Part shown: positions 20,296-27,854 of the stretch, one piece after another
Layout of the letters: every line of letters starts with the position of its first letter
Numbering within the stretch: the first letter of the stretch is position 1
Position numbers and translations under genes: made by a program
The notes under the pieces: generated by a model
What the model was told of the DNA's origin: nothing
Databases searched by the model: none
The model's input: the letters and a program-made list of their open reading frames with translations, nothing else
From: Asaia siamensis
Lineage (GTDB): Bacteria; Pseudomonadota; Alphaproteobacteria; Acetobacterales; Acetobacteraceae
DNA: 64,000 nucleotides
Assembly (NCBI RefSeq): GCF_014635085.1
Contig: NZ_BMCH01000008.1
Coordinates: 32,046-96,045 of the forward strand
Direction of reading: 5' to 3'

Positions 20296-20793
20296 TTAGA
20301 GGTGCTCCCGCCAGAAGTTGCGCTGAAGAGCGGCCGCTTCTTCTTCAAGCAGCGGGCCGATCACCTCGGTTGCGGTCTGACCTGCAGCAAACACCTGCCG
20401 ACAGGGCAGATCAAGGGTCGGGTTTTCGGGGTGCGCGCCGGTCATTGCCTTCAGATGCGCCTCGGACTGGCCGTAAACCACACGCCCTATTCCCGCCCAG
20501 TAGATGGCGCCCGCGCACATGGCGCAAGGCTCGGCCGAGCTGTAGAGCGTGAAGCCATGCAGCCGGTCCGGTGAGAAGGATTTACTCGCACGGCTGGCCA
20601 GGAGACGCTCGGCGTGGGCTGTCATGTCATGGCCCTCGGCGCTGTAGCCATTGCCCTGGCTCATCACGAGCGCGCCCTGATCATCGACCAGAACCGCGCC
20701 AAAGGGATGATCACCCGCAAGGCGCGACTGGTCGGCAACCTCGAAGGCCTTGCGCAGAAAGACGAAATCGGCCTCTTTCGCTATCGAGGTCAT
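20296..20793 (-). CDS. CDA-fold nucleobase/nucleoside deaminase
   Basis: A cytidine-deaminase-fold zinc enzyme of 165 residues. The zinc site is complete: H60 and catalytic E62 in TAHAERLL, C90 and C93 in SAEPCAMC. Length and the blocks GDHPFGAVLVDDQG and YWAGIGRVVYG fit the guanine deaminase/TadA-like group; the substrate is most likely a purine base given its neighbours. Its ATG overlaps the stop of the Rieske catalytic subunit as ATGA 20790-20793, so the two are coupled. It is not the housekeeping TadA by context. Confidence 0.85.
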   Translation of the reverse strand: MTSIAKEADFVFLRKAFEVADQSRLAGDHPFGAVLVDDQGALVMSQGNGYSAEGHDMTAHAERLLASRASKSFSPDRLHGFTLYSSAEPCAMCAGAIYWAGIGRVVYGQSEAHLKAMTGAHPENPTLDLPCRQVFAAGQTATEVIGPLLEEEAAALQRNFWREHL

Positions 20794-21701
20794 GATGCTG
20801 TCTCCAGTCCGGTGGGTGAAGGGTGGCTCGATCGGGCAGAGGCGCCTGGACCCGCGCCGAAAGTGACCCCCTGCGCCTTGAGCCAGCGACGATAGGCGAC
20901 TGAAGACCGATCAGCCAGTGTCGGGATTTCGCTTGCTGCGTCGAGGGGCATGGCCACAGGACGCTGGTTTTCGAGAATGACCCTGTCCTGCAGGAAGATC
21001 ATCTGCTGAAACTCGACCAGAGCATCATGGCTGGAGTCATTGTCCAGCAGGAACATGACAGGATGCGCGCGGCAGGTTCCGGGTGTCATGGGCTGAACGA
21101 ACAGAGCAATGACATCCTTGCGCTCCGGATCATCGGGGCTGGTCTTGTAAAGCAGCGTCGAAAACGGCGCAGCGATGCGATAGATGTAATCCGTCATCAG
21201 GCCGCCTTCGGCAGAAAGCGCCGCCTGAGGCTGAAAGAAGCGGCACTCTGTTGCCCAGATCTCGCGGCCCTCAGCCCGTGTCTCGACCGTATAGCGCTCG
21301 ACTTCCGTATGAGGCTCGGCCCCGAGGATATCGGTATGGACAAAAGGGAAATGCGCCATGTCCAGAAAGTTCTCGACGACACGCAAGCCCGACGCCTTGA
21401 CCGCAATCGAGCCGCAACAGACGAGATTTCTGTCTGCTTCATCCGCTTCGGGAATGCCCGGTATCAGGTCGTCAGAGCCATGATCCGTATCGAGCGTGGT
21501 CCAGAGAAGGCCATAGCGGGCGCGGCTTGAAAGCAGTCGATCGCCACTAAAGGCTTCGGTATGGCCATGTTCGTCCAGCCTATATCGAACAGCCTGGCCC
21601 AGCAGGCAGGTCTCGATGAAGCTGGATGTCAGATTTTCGACCACGCCGAGAGGATACCACTGTCGTGTCGAGACCGGATCGGCGCTTTGTGACCCTTGCA
21701 T
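20790..21701 (-). CDS. Rieske-type oxygenase catalytic subunit lacking the Fe-S ligands (NdmC-like)
   Basis: A protein of 303 residues. The non-heme iron site of ring-hydroxylating oxygenases is complete: D114-x2-H117-x4-H122 in NFLDMAHFPFVHTD, and a later QD..ILENQRP block gives the carboxylate. The N-terminal ~75 residues (WYPLGVVENL.. to RYGLLWTTLD) look like a shrunken Rieske domain in which the CxH..CxxH cluster ligands are gone. This resembles NdmC of the methylxanthine N7-demethylase, whose electrons arrive from a Rieske domain on another protein. Start ATG 21701 is preceded by AAGGA; an upstream GTG at 21737 overlaps the -10 element. A matching Rieske protein is encoded divergently. 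Confidence 0.85.
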   Translation of the reverse strand: MQGSQSADPVSTRQWYPLGVVENLTSSFIETCLLGQAVRYRLDEHGHTEAFSGDRLLSSRARYGLLWTTLDTDHGSDDLIPGIPEADEADRNLVCCGSIAVKASGLRVVENFLDMAHFPFVHTDILGAEPHTEVERYTVETRAEGREIWATECRFFQPQAALSAEGGLMTDYIYRIAAPFSTLLYKTSPDDPERKDVIALFVQPMTPGTCRAHPVMFLLDNDSSHDALVEFQQMIFLQDRVILENQRPVAMPLDAASEIPTLADRSSVAYRRWLKAQGVTFGAGPGASARSSHPSPTGLETAS

Positions 21702-21735
21702 CCTGCCGATCCTTCCATTCGTTGCGTGCCCGGTC

Positions 21736-21763
21736 ACATTAGTAGCGGCATTGCGCTTGTCAA
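21736..21763 (-). promoter_or_regulatory. Sigma-70-type promoter of the deaminase/oxygenase operon
   Basis: On the minus strand TTGACA (21758-21763) and TAATGT (21736-21741) are spaced by 16 bases, a near-consensus promoter. Transcription would start near 21729, which rules out the GTG at 21737 as the oxygenase start and supports ATG 21701. Confidence 0.6.
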
Positions 21764-21818
21764 AAAAAATATTACTGGCAGGATCATGGTCAATGCCAGC
21801 ATCCGACCCGGAGAGGGA

Positions 21819-22055
21819 ATGACCAGTTCAATCATGTTGCATCTTTCCGGTCGTTTCGATGTTGCGGCGTTTCGGGATTTTGCCGAAAGCCGGGCCCGGC
21901 TTCTGGGCATCGACATGACACCGCAACGGCTGGAAGGTCATGAGATCGTTTTTCTGCTGCGCGGAGCTCATGCTCTTGTTGGAATGTTCATCATGGCCTG
22001 CGTGATCGGCCCGGCCAGCTGTGTGGTCTCCCAATGGCGGGAAGCCGTGGCATGA
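21819..22055 (+). CDS. Acylphosphatase-like small protein
   Basis: A protein of 78 residues with the alternating pattern of acylphosphatases: a first strand into LSGRFDVAAFRDFAESRARLLGI (equivalent to V.G.VQGVGFR.F....A..LGL), a middle strand EIVFLLRG, and a helix MFIMACVIGPASCVV matching the ..C..GP..V.. end. The phosphate-cradle loop is altered and the catalytic Asn is not obvious, so enzyme activity is doubtful. Start ATG 21819 has GGAGAGG just upstream. Its TGA overlaps the ATG of the Rieske gene (ATGA 22052-22055), so it is the first gene of the plus-strand operon. Confidence 0.55.
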   Translation: MTSSIMLHLSGRFDVAAFRDFAESRARLLGIDMTPQRLEGHEIVFLLRGAHALVGMFIMACVIGPASCVVSQWREAVA

Positions 22056-22648
22056 TCCCGGTAGCGCTGTCGATGGATGTTGCTTTCGGCGATGTCGTGC
22101 CCGTGCGTCATGAGGGGCAGGAACTTGTTCTCTGGCGCGATGAGGAGGGCGTGGTTCATGGCTGGGAGGATCGCTGCCCCCATCGAGGCGTCCGGCTCAG
22201 CCTTGGCTTCATCCGCAATAACAGGCTCGCCTGTCTCTACCACGGATGGCAGTTTGACCATGAGGGGCGTTGCCGGGCCATACCGGCGCACCCCGCGCTC
22301 AACCCGCCCTCTACGATCCGAACGCAGAGTTTCCATGTCGAGGAGAAGGCCGGACTGATCTGGGTTGCGCTGGACAGTGGCGAGAACCGGCCGCTCATAC
22401 CTCCGGCAGAAGGCACCTGGCATGGCGTGCGCAGTCTCGCCATACGCGTGACGCTGTCGGAACTGCGTGAGGCGCTCGTGCTTGAAAAGGGGCAATGGCG
22501 CCTGTCTTCCGACCGGCTTCTCGCCCTGCACAGCCCGGAAGAGGGAGTCACCATGGTGCATCTGGCTGTCAGAGACGCCTCGACGCGTCTCAAGGCGGCG
22601 GAATGGCTGCTTAGTTTGCGTGATTCCATGGAAGAAATACGATGCTGA
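22052..22648 (+). CDS. Stand-alone Rieske [2Fe-2S] protein
   Basis: A soluble protein of 198 residues. Cluster ligands are C42-x-H44 (DRCPHRG) and C61-x2-H64 (ACLYHGWQF), 17 residues apart, the oxygenase-type Rieske spacing. Residues ~115-198 form an extra helical part rich in Leu/Arg with no known motif. There is no iron-oxygenase domain, flavin domain or plant-type ferredoxin. The obvious partner is the clusterless catalytic subunit encoded divergently. Start ATG 22052 overlaps the acylphosphatase-like stop; the stop overlaps the GST-like ATG by 7 bases. Confidence 0.88.
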   Translation: MIPVALSMDVAFGDVVPVRHEGQELVLWRDEEGVVHGWEDRCPHRGVRLSLGFIRNNRLACLYHGWQFDHEGRCRAIPAHPALNPPSTIRTQSFHVEEKAGLIWVALDSGENRPLIPPAEGTWHGVRSLAIRVTLSELREALVLEKGQWRLSSDRLLALHSPEEGVTMVHLAVRDASTRLKAAEWLLSLRDSMEEIRC

Positions 22649-23205
22649 GCCTCAATGGCTGGGTGATGGACGAGCGAAGCTATGCGGCGCGTCTTGCTGC
22701 GTCGCTGCTCGCTATTCCGCTCACGATCCAGACCGATCGTCGTGCCGAAATTTTCGGTCCGACGCTTGGTGACGATGAAGGTGTCTATTGCGTCGGGCTT
22801 TACGAGATCCTGCGTCATTTCTCACGACTGCCCGATGTCGAACGCGCCTGGCCGGAAGGCGAGGCACGGCACGCGCTCGAATGGGCTCTGGAGGCGCTGG
22901 AAAGCTTCTCTCAGGCGCGGCGGCAGGCACTCGGCGCGACCCTGCCTGAAAAAGCGGAGACGGATGACGTGACACTGATCTTTCGCGTGCTCGAAGATCG
23001 TCTGAGCCATGCCTATCTCAATGGGCAGGAATGGCTCTCCGGCGTGTCTGTCGGCTTTATCGATATTGCGGTCTTCCCGATTGCCGGTCTTGCGCGCGAT
23101 CTCGGTATCGCCATGGATCTTTACCCTGCTATCAGGCGCTTCGTCAGAAAGGTCAGACAATTGCCCGGTTTCGTTACCATGCCCGGGATCGCCGCGTGTC
23201 ATTGA
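22642..23205 (+). CDS. Glutathione S-transferase-like protein (NdmE-like role proposed)
   Basis: A protein of 187 residues with a GST outline: a short thioredoxin-type N-terminal part (MLSLNGWVMDERSYAARLAASLL) and an all-helical C-terminal domain with WLSGVSVGFIDIAVFPIAGLARDLG, the equivalent of the GST N-capping box region. The usual G-site SNAIL/TRAIL segment is poor, so glutathione binding is uncertain. In the caffeine N7-demethylase system a GST-like protein (NdmE) is a structural member of the oxygenase complex; gene order here suggests the same. Start ATG 22642 overlaps the Rieske stop. Confidence 0.72.
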   Translation: MLSLNGWVMDERSYAARLAASLLAIPLTIQTDRRAEIFGPTLGDDEGVYCVGLYEILRHFSRLPDVERAWPEGEARHALEWALEALESFSQARRQALGATLPEKAETDDVTLIFRVLEDRLSHAYLNGQEWLSGVSVGFIDIAVFPIAGLARDLGIAMDLYPAIRRFVRKVRQLPGFVTMPGIAACH

Positions 23206-24293
23206 AGCCCCGGTCCCTGCTGACGCGTCGCTCCCTTCTCGCAGCGGCCCCGCTGGCGGCCCTGCCTTTGACGGCCCAGGCAAAGCCGCGCTTTGCTCCG
23301 ATTGCGGAAGAAGATCTGCTCGTGGCTTTCGGCCATACCAGCCCCATCAATGATGGCGGCTGGTCCCAGATGCATGACAAGGCCATACGGGCACTCAAGG
23401 CGCATTTCCCGAAAATGCGCTCGCTCTATGTCGAGAGCGTCCCTTATTCCGCCGATGCCACGCGCCTGTTTCGGCAGTTCGTGGCCGAGGGCGCGCAGAT
23501 GGTCATTTCGACCTCGAATTATGGTGACTTCATCAAGGATGTTGCCGATCAGGCGCCCGATGTCGGGTTTCTCGAATGCGATGGCAATGCGGTTACGAGT
23601 AATCTGGCCTGGTATTACATCACGCACTGGTATGCCAGCTATGTGATTGGCATTGCCGCAGCGCGCCTGAGCCGGACTGGACGGCTGGGCTATGTGGCAT
23701 CGTTTCCGACTTCCTCCGTCATAGCCAGTGCCAATGCCACATTGCTCGGTGCGCGCTCGGTCAATCCCGAGGCGACGATGCGGGTCATCTCGATCAATTC
23801 CTGGTTCGACCCGCAGGCAGCGGCTTCGGCAGGGGCGGCGCTGATCGATAGCGGGTGCGACTTCCTGTGCGGCATCATGGATGATCCCGGCTATCTGCGT
23901 GTGGCAGAGGAACGCAATGTCTGGGCGGCCATGTGGAACACGGACATGCGGCAATTCGGGCCAAAAGCCTATGTCAGCTCGGTCGTACTCGATTTCGAGG
24001 CCTATTATCGCGAGACCATCGCGGCACGTATTGCGGGAACATGGCGTCCCAAAGGCACGTTCCTGACACTTGGCCATGGCGTAGACCGTGATAGCTGGGG
24101 TGCTCGTGTGCCGCTCGCCATACAGCGTGAAGCCGACGCAGCGCGCGACAGGATGCTGGCGGGATGGTCGCCTTTCGTCGGGCCGATCAAGGATTCCAAC
24201 TGCCAGATACGCGTCCCTGCCGGTCAGACCATGACCGATATGGAAATCTTTCACTGGAGCTGGCAGGTCGAGGGAGTGTCGGGGCTTGTCTGA
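23196..24293 (+). CDS. BMP-family (nucleoside-type) ABC transporter substrate-binding protein
   Basis: A periplasmic binding protein of 365 residues. The start is GTG 23196, overlapping the GST-like stop; this gives an N-terminus with TRRSLLAAAPLAALPLTAQA, a twin-arginine-like signal peptide. The mature part has the BMP/Med fold: VAFGHTSPINDGGWSQMHDKAI, IGIAAARLSRTGRLGYVASFP and CDFLCGIMDDPGYLRVAEERNVW. Relatives bind purine nucleosides or bases. It is followed with overlap by ATPase and two permease genes, a complete importer. Substrate preference for a purine is inferred from the neighbouring deaminases. Confidence 0.88.
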   Translation: MSLKPRSLLTRRSLLAAAPLAALPLTAQAKPRFAPIAEEDLLVAFGHTSPINDGGWSQMHDKAIRALKAHFPKMRSLYVESVPYSADATRLFRQFVAEGAQMVISTSNYGDFIKDVADQAPDVGFLECDGNAVTSNLAWYYITHWYASYVIGIAAARLSRTGRLGYVASFPTSSVIASANATLLGARSVNPEATMRVISINSWFDPQAAASAGAALIDSGCDFLCGIMDDPGYLRVAEERNVWAAMWNTDMRQFGPKAYVSSVVLDFEAYYRETIAARIAGTWRPKGTFLTLGHGVDRDSWGARVPLAIQREADAARDRMLAGWSPFVGPIKDSNCQIRVPAGQTMTDMEIFHWSWQVEGVSGLV

Positions 24294-25866
24294 TCTCCTG
24301 CATAATCAAGAGACCCGTCCGGCAGATCTGCCCGCAGGAGCGCCACCGCTTCTCACGCTCTCCGGCATAGCGAAGTATTTTCCGGGCGTCGTGGCCAACA
24401 AGGATGTCTCGATTGATTTCTATCCCGGCGAGATCCACGCCTTGCTGGGCGAAAACGGGGCCGGAAAATCGACCCTGATGAACATCGTGACGGGTCTTTA
24501 TCAGCCCGATGAAGGCGAGTTGATCCTCGACGGCTATGGCGTGCGCTTCGAAAGTCCCGAGGCGGCGATCGCTGCCGGGATCGGCATGGTGCATCAGCAT
24601 TTCAAGCTGGTTTCGCGCTTTACGGTTGCGGAAAATCTGGCACTCGGCTGGCGCGAGACAGGATTCAGGCTCTCGGCGTCCGCCATGGCGCGTCGTGCAG
24701 AGGTCGAGGCTGAACGCTATGGTCTTGATATCAGACCTTCAGCGAGAATTGATACGCTCACATCGGGCGAACAGCAGCGCGTGGAGATCCTGCGTGTCCT
24801 TTCGCGCGGCGCTCGGCTGCTGATCCTTGATGAACCTACGGCAGTGCTGAGCCCTCTCGAAGTGGGCGAGCTTTATGCAGCGCTGCGCCGCTTTCGCGAC
24901 GGGGGTGGCGCGGTCATTCTCATCAGTCACAAGCTTGATGAGATCATGGCGCTTGCCGATCGGGTGACCGTGCTTCGCCACGGACGCGTCTCCGGGACGC
25001 ATCTTGTCGCTCATACCGAGCCCTCGACGCTGGTGACTGAAATGATCGGTCGTCCGGTGGAACAGAAAAGCGATTATCCGCGCAAGATGCCACGCACAGA
25101 CGACGACGCGGTCATGGTGCTCGAGAACGTATCATGCCGGGACGGGGCCGGGCAGATGCGGCTGCATCCGCTCTCGCTGGAAATATGCGCAGGCGAAATT
25201 CTTGGCATTGCCGGAGTGACGGGAAATGGTCAGTCCGAGCTCTCCGATCTTCTGGCAGGGCTGCGTTCATCAGAAACCGGCCATGTGCTCGTGGATGGCA
25301 AGGACATGCGCGGGCGCGGACCGAATGCGTTTCGTGAGGCCGGGATCGGCTATGTGCCAGAAGACCGGCTGCACAAGGCGCTCGCTCCCGCGCTTGGAGT
25401 GACCGAGAATGCTGTCATGCGTCTGTTTCGCACCAGCCCGATAGGCGGGCGGCTCGCCTATCACGCTTCAGAGGCACTGCGCTTTACCCGCTCGCTGCTT
25501 GATCAGGCACAGGTTAGCCTCGCCGAGCCCGCAACGCCTATTCGTGCCTTGTCCGGCGGCAATCAGCAGCGTCTCGTGCTCGCAAGAGAGCGGATGATCA
25601 GCCATCGCGCGCTTGTGGCCTCCTATCCTAGCCGTGGTCTTGATATCGGTGCGATTGCCCTGATGCGCCAAACCCTGGCCGATATCCGTGACGAGGGAAG
25701 GGCGGTGGTGCTGGTGTCAGAAGACCTTGATGAACTCATGGCGCTGAGCGACCGCATCGCCGTGTTATGCGGTGGCAGATTGATGACCGTCGTACCCAGG
25801 GGCGACTATGATCGTGCCCGCATCGGCGCTCTGATGAGCGGTCGGAATGGAGGCGCGTCGTCATGA
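24286..25866 (+). CDS. Nucleoside-type ABC transporter ATPase (two nucleotide-binding domains)
   Basis: A protein of 526 residues with two ABC domains. The first has Walker A GENGAGKST, signature TSGEQQRVEILRVLSR and Walker B RLLILDEPTAVL. The second has a degenerate Walker A GVTGNGQSEL, signature LSGGNQQRLVLARE and an altered Walker B (ALVASYPSRGLD), as usual for the Rbs/Nup-type ATPases where one site is catalytic. The start appears to be TTG 24286, overlapping the binding-protein stop; no ATG suits better. The stop overlaps the next gene by ATGA. Confidence 0.93.
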   Translation: MSDLLHNQETRPADLPAGAPPLLTLSGIAKYFPGVVANKDVSIDFYPGEIHALLGENGAGKSTLMNIVTGLYQPDEGELILDGYGVRFESPEAAIAAGIGMVHQHFKLVSRFTVAENLALGWRETGFRLSASAMARRAEVEAERYGLDIRPSARIDTLTSGEQQRVEILRVLSRGARLLILDEPTAVLSPLEVGELYAALRRFRDGGGAVILISHKLDEIMALADRVTVLRHGRVSGTHLVAHTEPSTLVTEMIGRPVEQKSDYPRKMPRTDDDAVMVLENVSCRDGAGQMRLHPLSLEICAGEILGIAGVTGNGQSELSDLLAGLRSSETGHVLVDGKDMRGRGPNAFREAGIGYVPEDRLHKALAPALGVTENAVMRLFRTSPIGGRLAYHASEALRFTRSLLDQAQVSLAEPATPIRALSGGNQQRLVLARERMISHRALVASYPSRGLDIGAIALMRQTLADIRDEGRAVVLVSEDLDELMALSDRIAVLCGGRLMTVVPRGDYDRARIGALMSGRNGGASS

Positions 25867-26903
25867 GCCGTCGTATTCGCCTTTCCGTCGTTCCGGCCCG
25901 GCGCATCTTTATCGGTCGGGCCCTGGCGCTGGGCTTCGTTTTCCTTGTGCTCGCTCTCGTGCTGATGCTGCTCGGGCTCAATCTCGGCACGGTGGCAACG
26001 CTTGTCGTGACGTCGACCTTCGGTACCGAGTTCGGTCTTGAAAACCTGGCCCTCTATATGACGCCTCTGCTCATGACGGGGGCTGCCGTCTGGCTGGCCC
26101 TGCGTGCCGGGCTGTGGAATATCGGTGCCGAAGGGCAGTTTCTGGCGGGGGCGACGGCAGCGTCGGCCGTCGGGCTGTTTCTTCCCTTTCCTGCTTTCGT
26201 TACCCTGCCGCTCGCCGCCATGGCCGGAATGATCGCCGGTGCCTGCTGGAGCGCCGTGCCCGCTGCGGGGCGCGCCTGGCTTGGGGTAAGCGAGATCATC
26301 ACGACGCTTCTTCTCAACTTCATCGCGTCCTATCTCGTCTATTATCTGGTGACCGGCCCCTGGGCTGATCGTGTCACGGGCGCGCAGGTCTCGAGCGAGA
26401 GAATTCACGCCGCGATACCGACGATTTATGGTGTCGTTCACTGGGGCGGTCCGCTTGCTCTGGCCGTTGTCACGGCACTTGGTCTGCTGCTCGGGCGCAG
26501 TCGCTTCGGTTACGAGCTGACATTGAGCGGGTCGAATCCGGAAGCCGCGCATTACGCCGGGGTGTCGGTGGCGCCACGTCTTTTCATGGCGCTCGTTTTC
26601 TCAGGGGCGCTCGCTGGCCTTGGTGGCATGATGGAGGCGCTTGGGACGGTACACCGGCTTCAGGGTGGTCTGGCCCATGGCTATGGCTATCTCGGTATCG
26701 TGGTGGCGCTGCTTGCCCGGCAATCTGCCCTGGCACTGATCCCGGCCGCGTTCCTCATGGCGGTCATTCTCAACATGGGCATCGTCCTGCAGACGCTGCA
26801 GGTCAGTGCATCTTCCGTTCTGGCCATTACCGGGCTGCTGGTCTTCGCAATTGCTGTCAGTGATGAGCTCGCGGCCTATGTACGGCTGGAGACGCAGAAA
26901 TGA
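25863..26903 (+). CDS. ABC transporter permease 1 (nucleoside type)
   Basis: An inner-membrane permease of 346 residues with about 8-9 hydrophobic segments, BPD_transp_2 family. LRAGLWNIGAEGQFLAGA and GVSEIITTLLLNFIASYLVYYL are typical of the first permease of Bmp/Nup importers, and NPEAAHYAGVS is the cytoplasmic coupling loop. ATG overlaps the ATPase stop (ATGA), and its own stop overlaps the second permease. It forms the membrane channel with the next gene product. Confidence 0.93.
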   Translation: MSRRIRLSVVPARRIFIGRALALGFVFLVLALVLMLLGLNLGTVATLVVTSTFGTEFGLENLALYMTPLLMTGAAVWLALRAGLWNIGAEGQFLAGATAASAVGLFLPFPAFVTLPLAAMAGMIAGACWSAVPAAGRAWLGVSEIITTLLLNFIASYLVYYLVTGPWADRVTGAQVSSERIHAAIPTIYGVVHWGGPLALAVVTALGLLLGRSRFGYELTLSGSNPEAAHYAGVSVAPRLFMALVFSGALAGLGGMMEALGTVHRLQGGLAHGYGYLGIVVALLARQSALALIPAAFLMAVILNMGIVLQTLQVSASSVLAITGLLVFAIAVSDELAAYVRLETQK

Positions 26904-27832
26904 CCCTCTGGATCTCGCTTATCCTCCATGCGCTTGCCTATGGCAGCATTCTCGCTCTTGCCGCCCAGGGCGAGGTTCTGGCCGAAAGGGCCGGTGTGAT
27001 CAATCTCGGTGTCGAAGGCCTGATGGCTCTTGGCGCGGTTACGGCGGTTCTGGCTGCCGACGCCTCGGTTTCTCCCTGGCTTGGATGTCTCGCAGCCGTT
27101 GCGGTTGGTGCTGGCGGGGCGCTCGTTCTGGGGCTTGCCACGGTCAATGGGTCGGCCAACCAGACGCTATGCGGTGTGGCCCTGACCTTTCTCGGGCTCG
27201 GATTGAGCGCCGTGATCGGTCACAACGTGGCCGGGTTGCCGGTTGCGGCAGGTTTCTCATCCTGGCCCATTCCTGTCCTGTCACATCTGCCGCTTGTCGG
27301 CCCGCTCTTTGACCAGAGCCCGTTTGTCTATCTTGCGTTCGGGCTTCTGCCTCTGCTCTGCCATATCGTCCTGTTTCGCACCCGTCTCGGCCTCAGCCTC
27401 AGGGCCGTTGGTGAAAATCCCGGCGCAGCGGATGCTGTAGGTATTCCGGTAAGGCGTTTTCGCCTCGGGGCCGTAGTCATCGGGGGGGCGCTGGCCGGTC
27501 TGGCTGGCGCGGACATGACTCTCTCGGTCATGCCCGTATGGTCTGAGGGCATGATAGCAGGGCGCGGCTGGATCGCGGTCGCGCTTGTCATCTTCTGTGG
27601 CTACCGGCCTGTTTTGGCAGCAGCCTCATCGCTTCTGTTCGGTCTCGTGATGTCTCTGAGTTTCTTCGGGCAGGCGCAGGGGTGGCCCGTTCCTCCGGCT
27701 ATTCTCAACATGACGCCCTATCTCGGGACGATCCTGTTCATGATCGTCCCCGCGATGCTGCTGCCCGGCATGCGCCGTTTCATGGCCGCGCCTGCGGCTC
27801 TGGGAACGCCCTATTTCAGGGAGGAACGCTGA
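26900..27832 (+). CDS. ABC transporter permease 2 (nucleoside type)
   Basis: An inner-membrane permease of 310 residues, shorter partner of the preceding gene. LAAQGEVLAERAGVINLGVEGLMALGA at the N-terminus and VGENPGAADAVGIPVRRFR (coupling loop) are family hallmarks; 8 or so hydrophobic segments follow. It closes the plus-strand purine operon and converges on the ethanolamine module; a hairpin covers its stop codon. Confidence 0.93.
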   Translation: MTLWISLILHALAYGSILALAAQGEVLAERAGVINLGVEGLMALGAVTAVLAADASVSPWLGCLAAVAVGAGGALVLGLATVNGSANQTLCGVALTFLGLGLSAVIGHNVAGLPVAAGFSSWPIPVLSHLPLVGPLFDQSPFVYLAFGLLPLLCHIVLFRTRLGLSLRAVGENPGAADAVGIPVRRFRLGAVVIGGALAGLAGADMTLSVMPVWSEGMIAGRGWIAVALVIFCGYRPVLAAASSLLFGLVMSLSFFGQAQGWPVPPAILNMTPYLGTILFMIVPAMLLPGMRRFMAAPAALGTPYFREER

Positions 27833-27844
27833 GCGCAGCGTTCC
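27823..27844. terminator. Hairpin over the end of the purine operon
   Basis: GGAACGCT-GAGCGC-AGCGTTCC is an 8-bp perfect stem spanning the permease stop codon, in the 22-bp gap between convergent genes. No T-run follows on either strand. Confidence 0.45.
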
Positions 27845-27854
27845 TGCCGACGGC

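Noticed and set aside
23199..24254. 351-codon frame opposite the BMP binding protein
   Set aside because: Antisense shadow of a well-supported gene in an overlapping operon.
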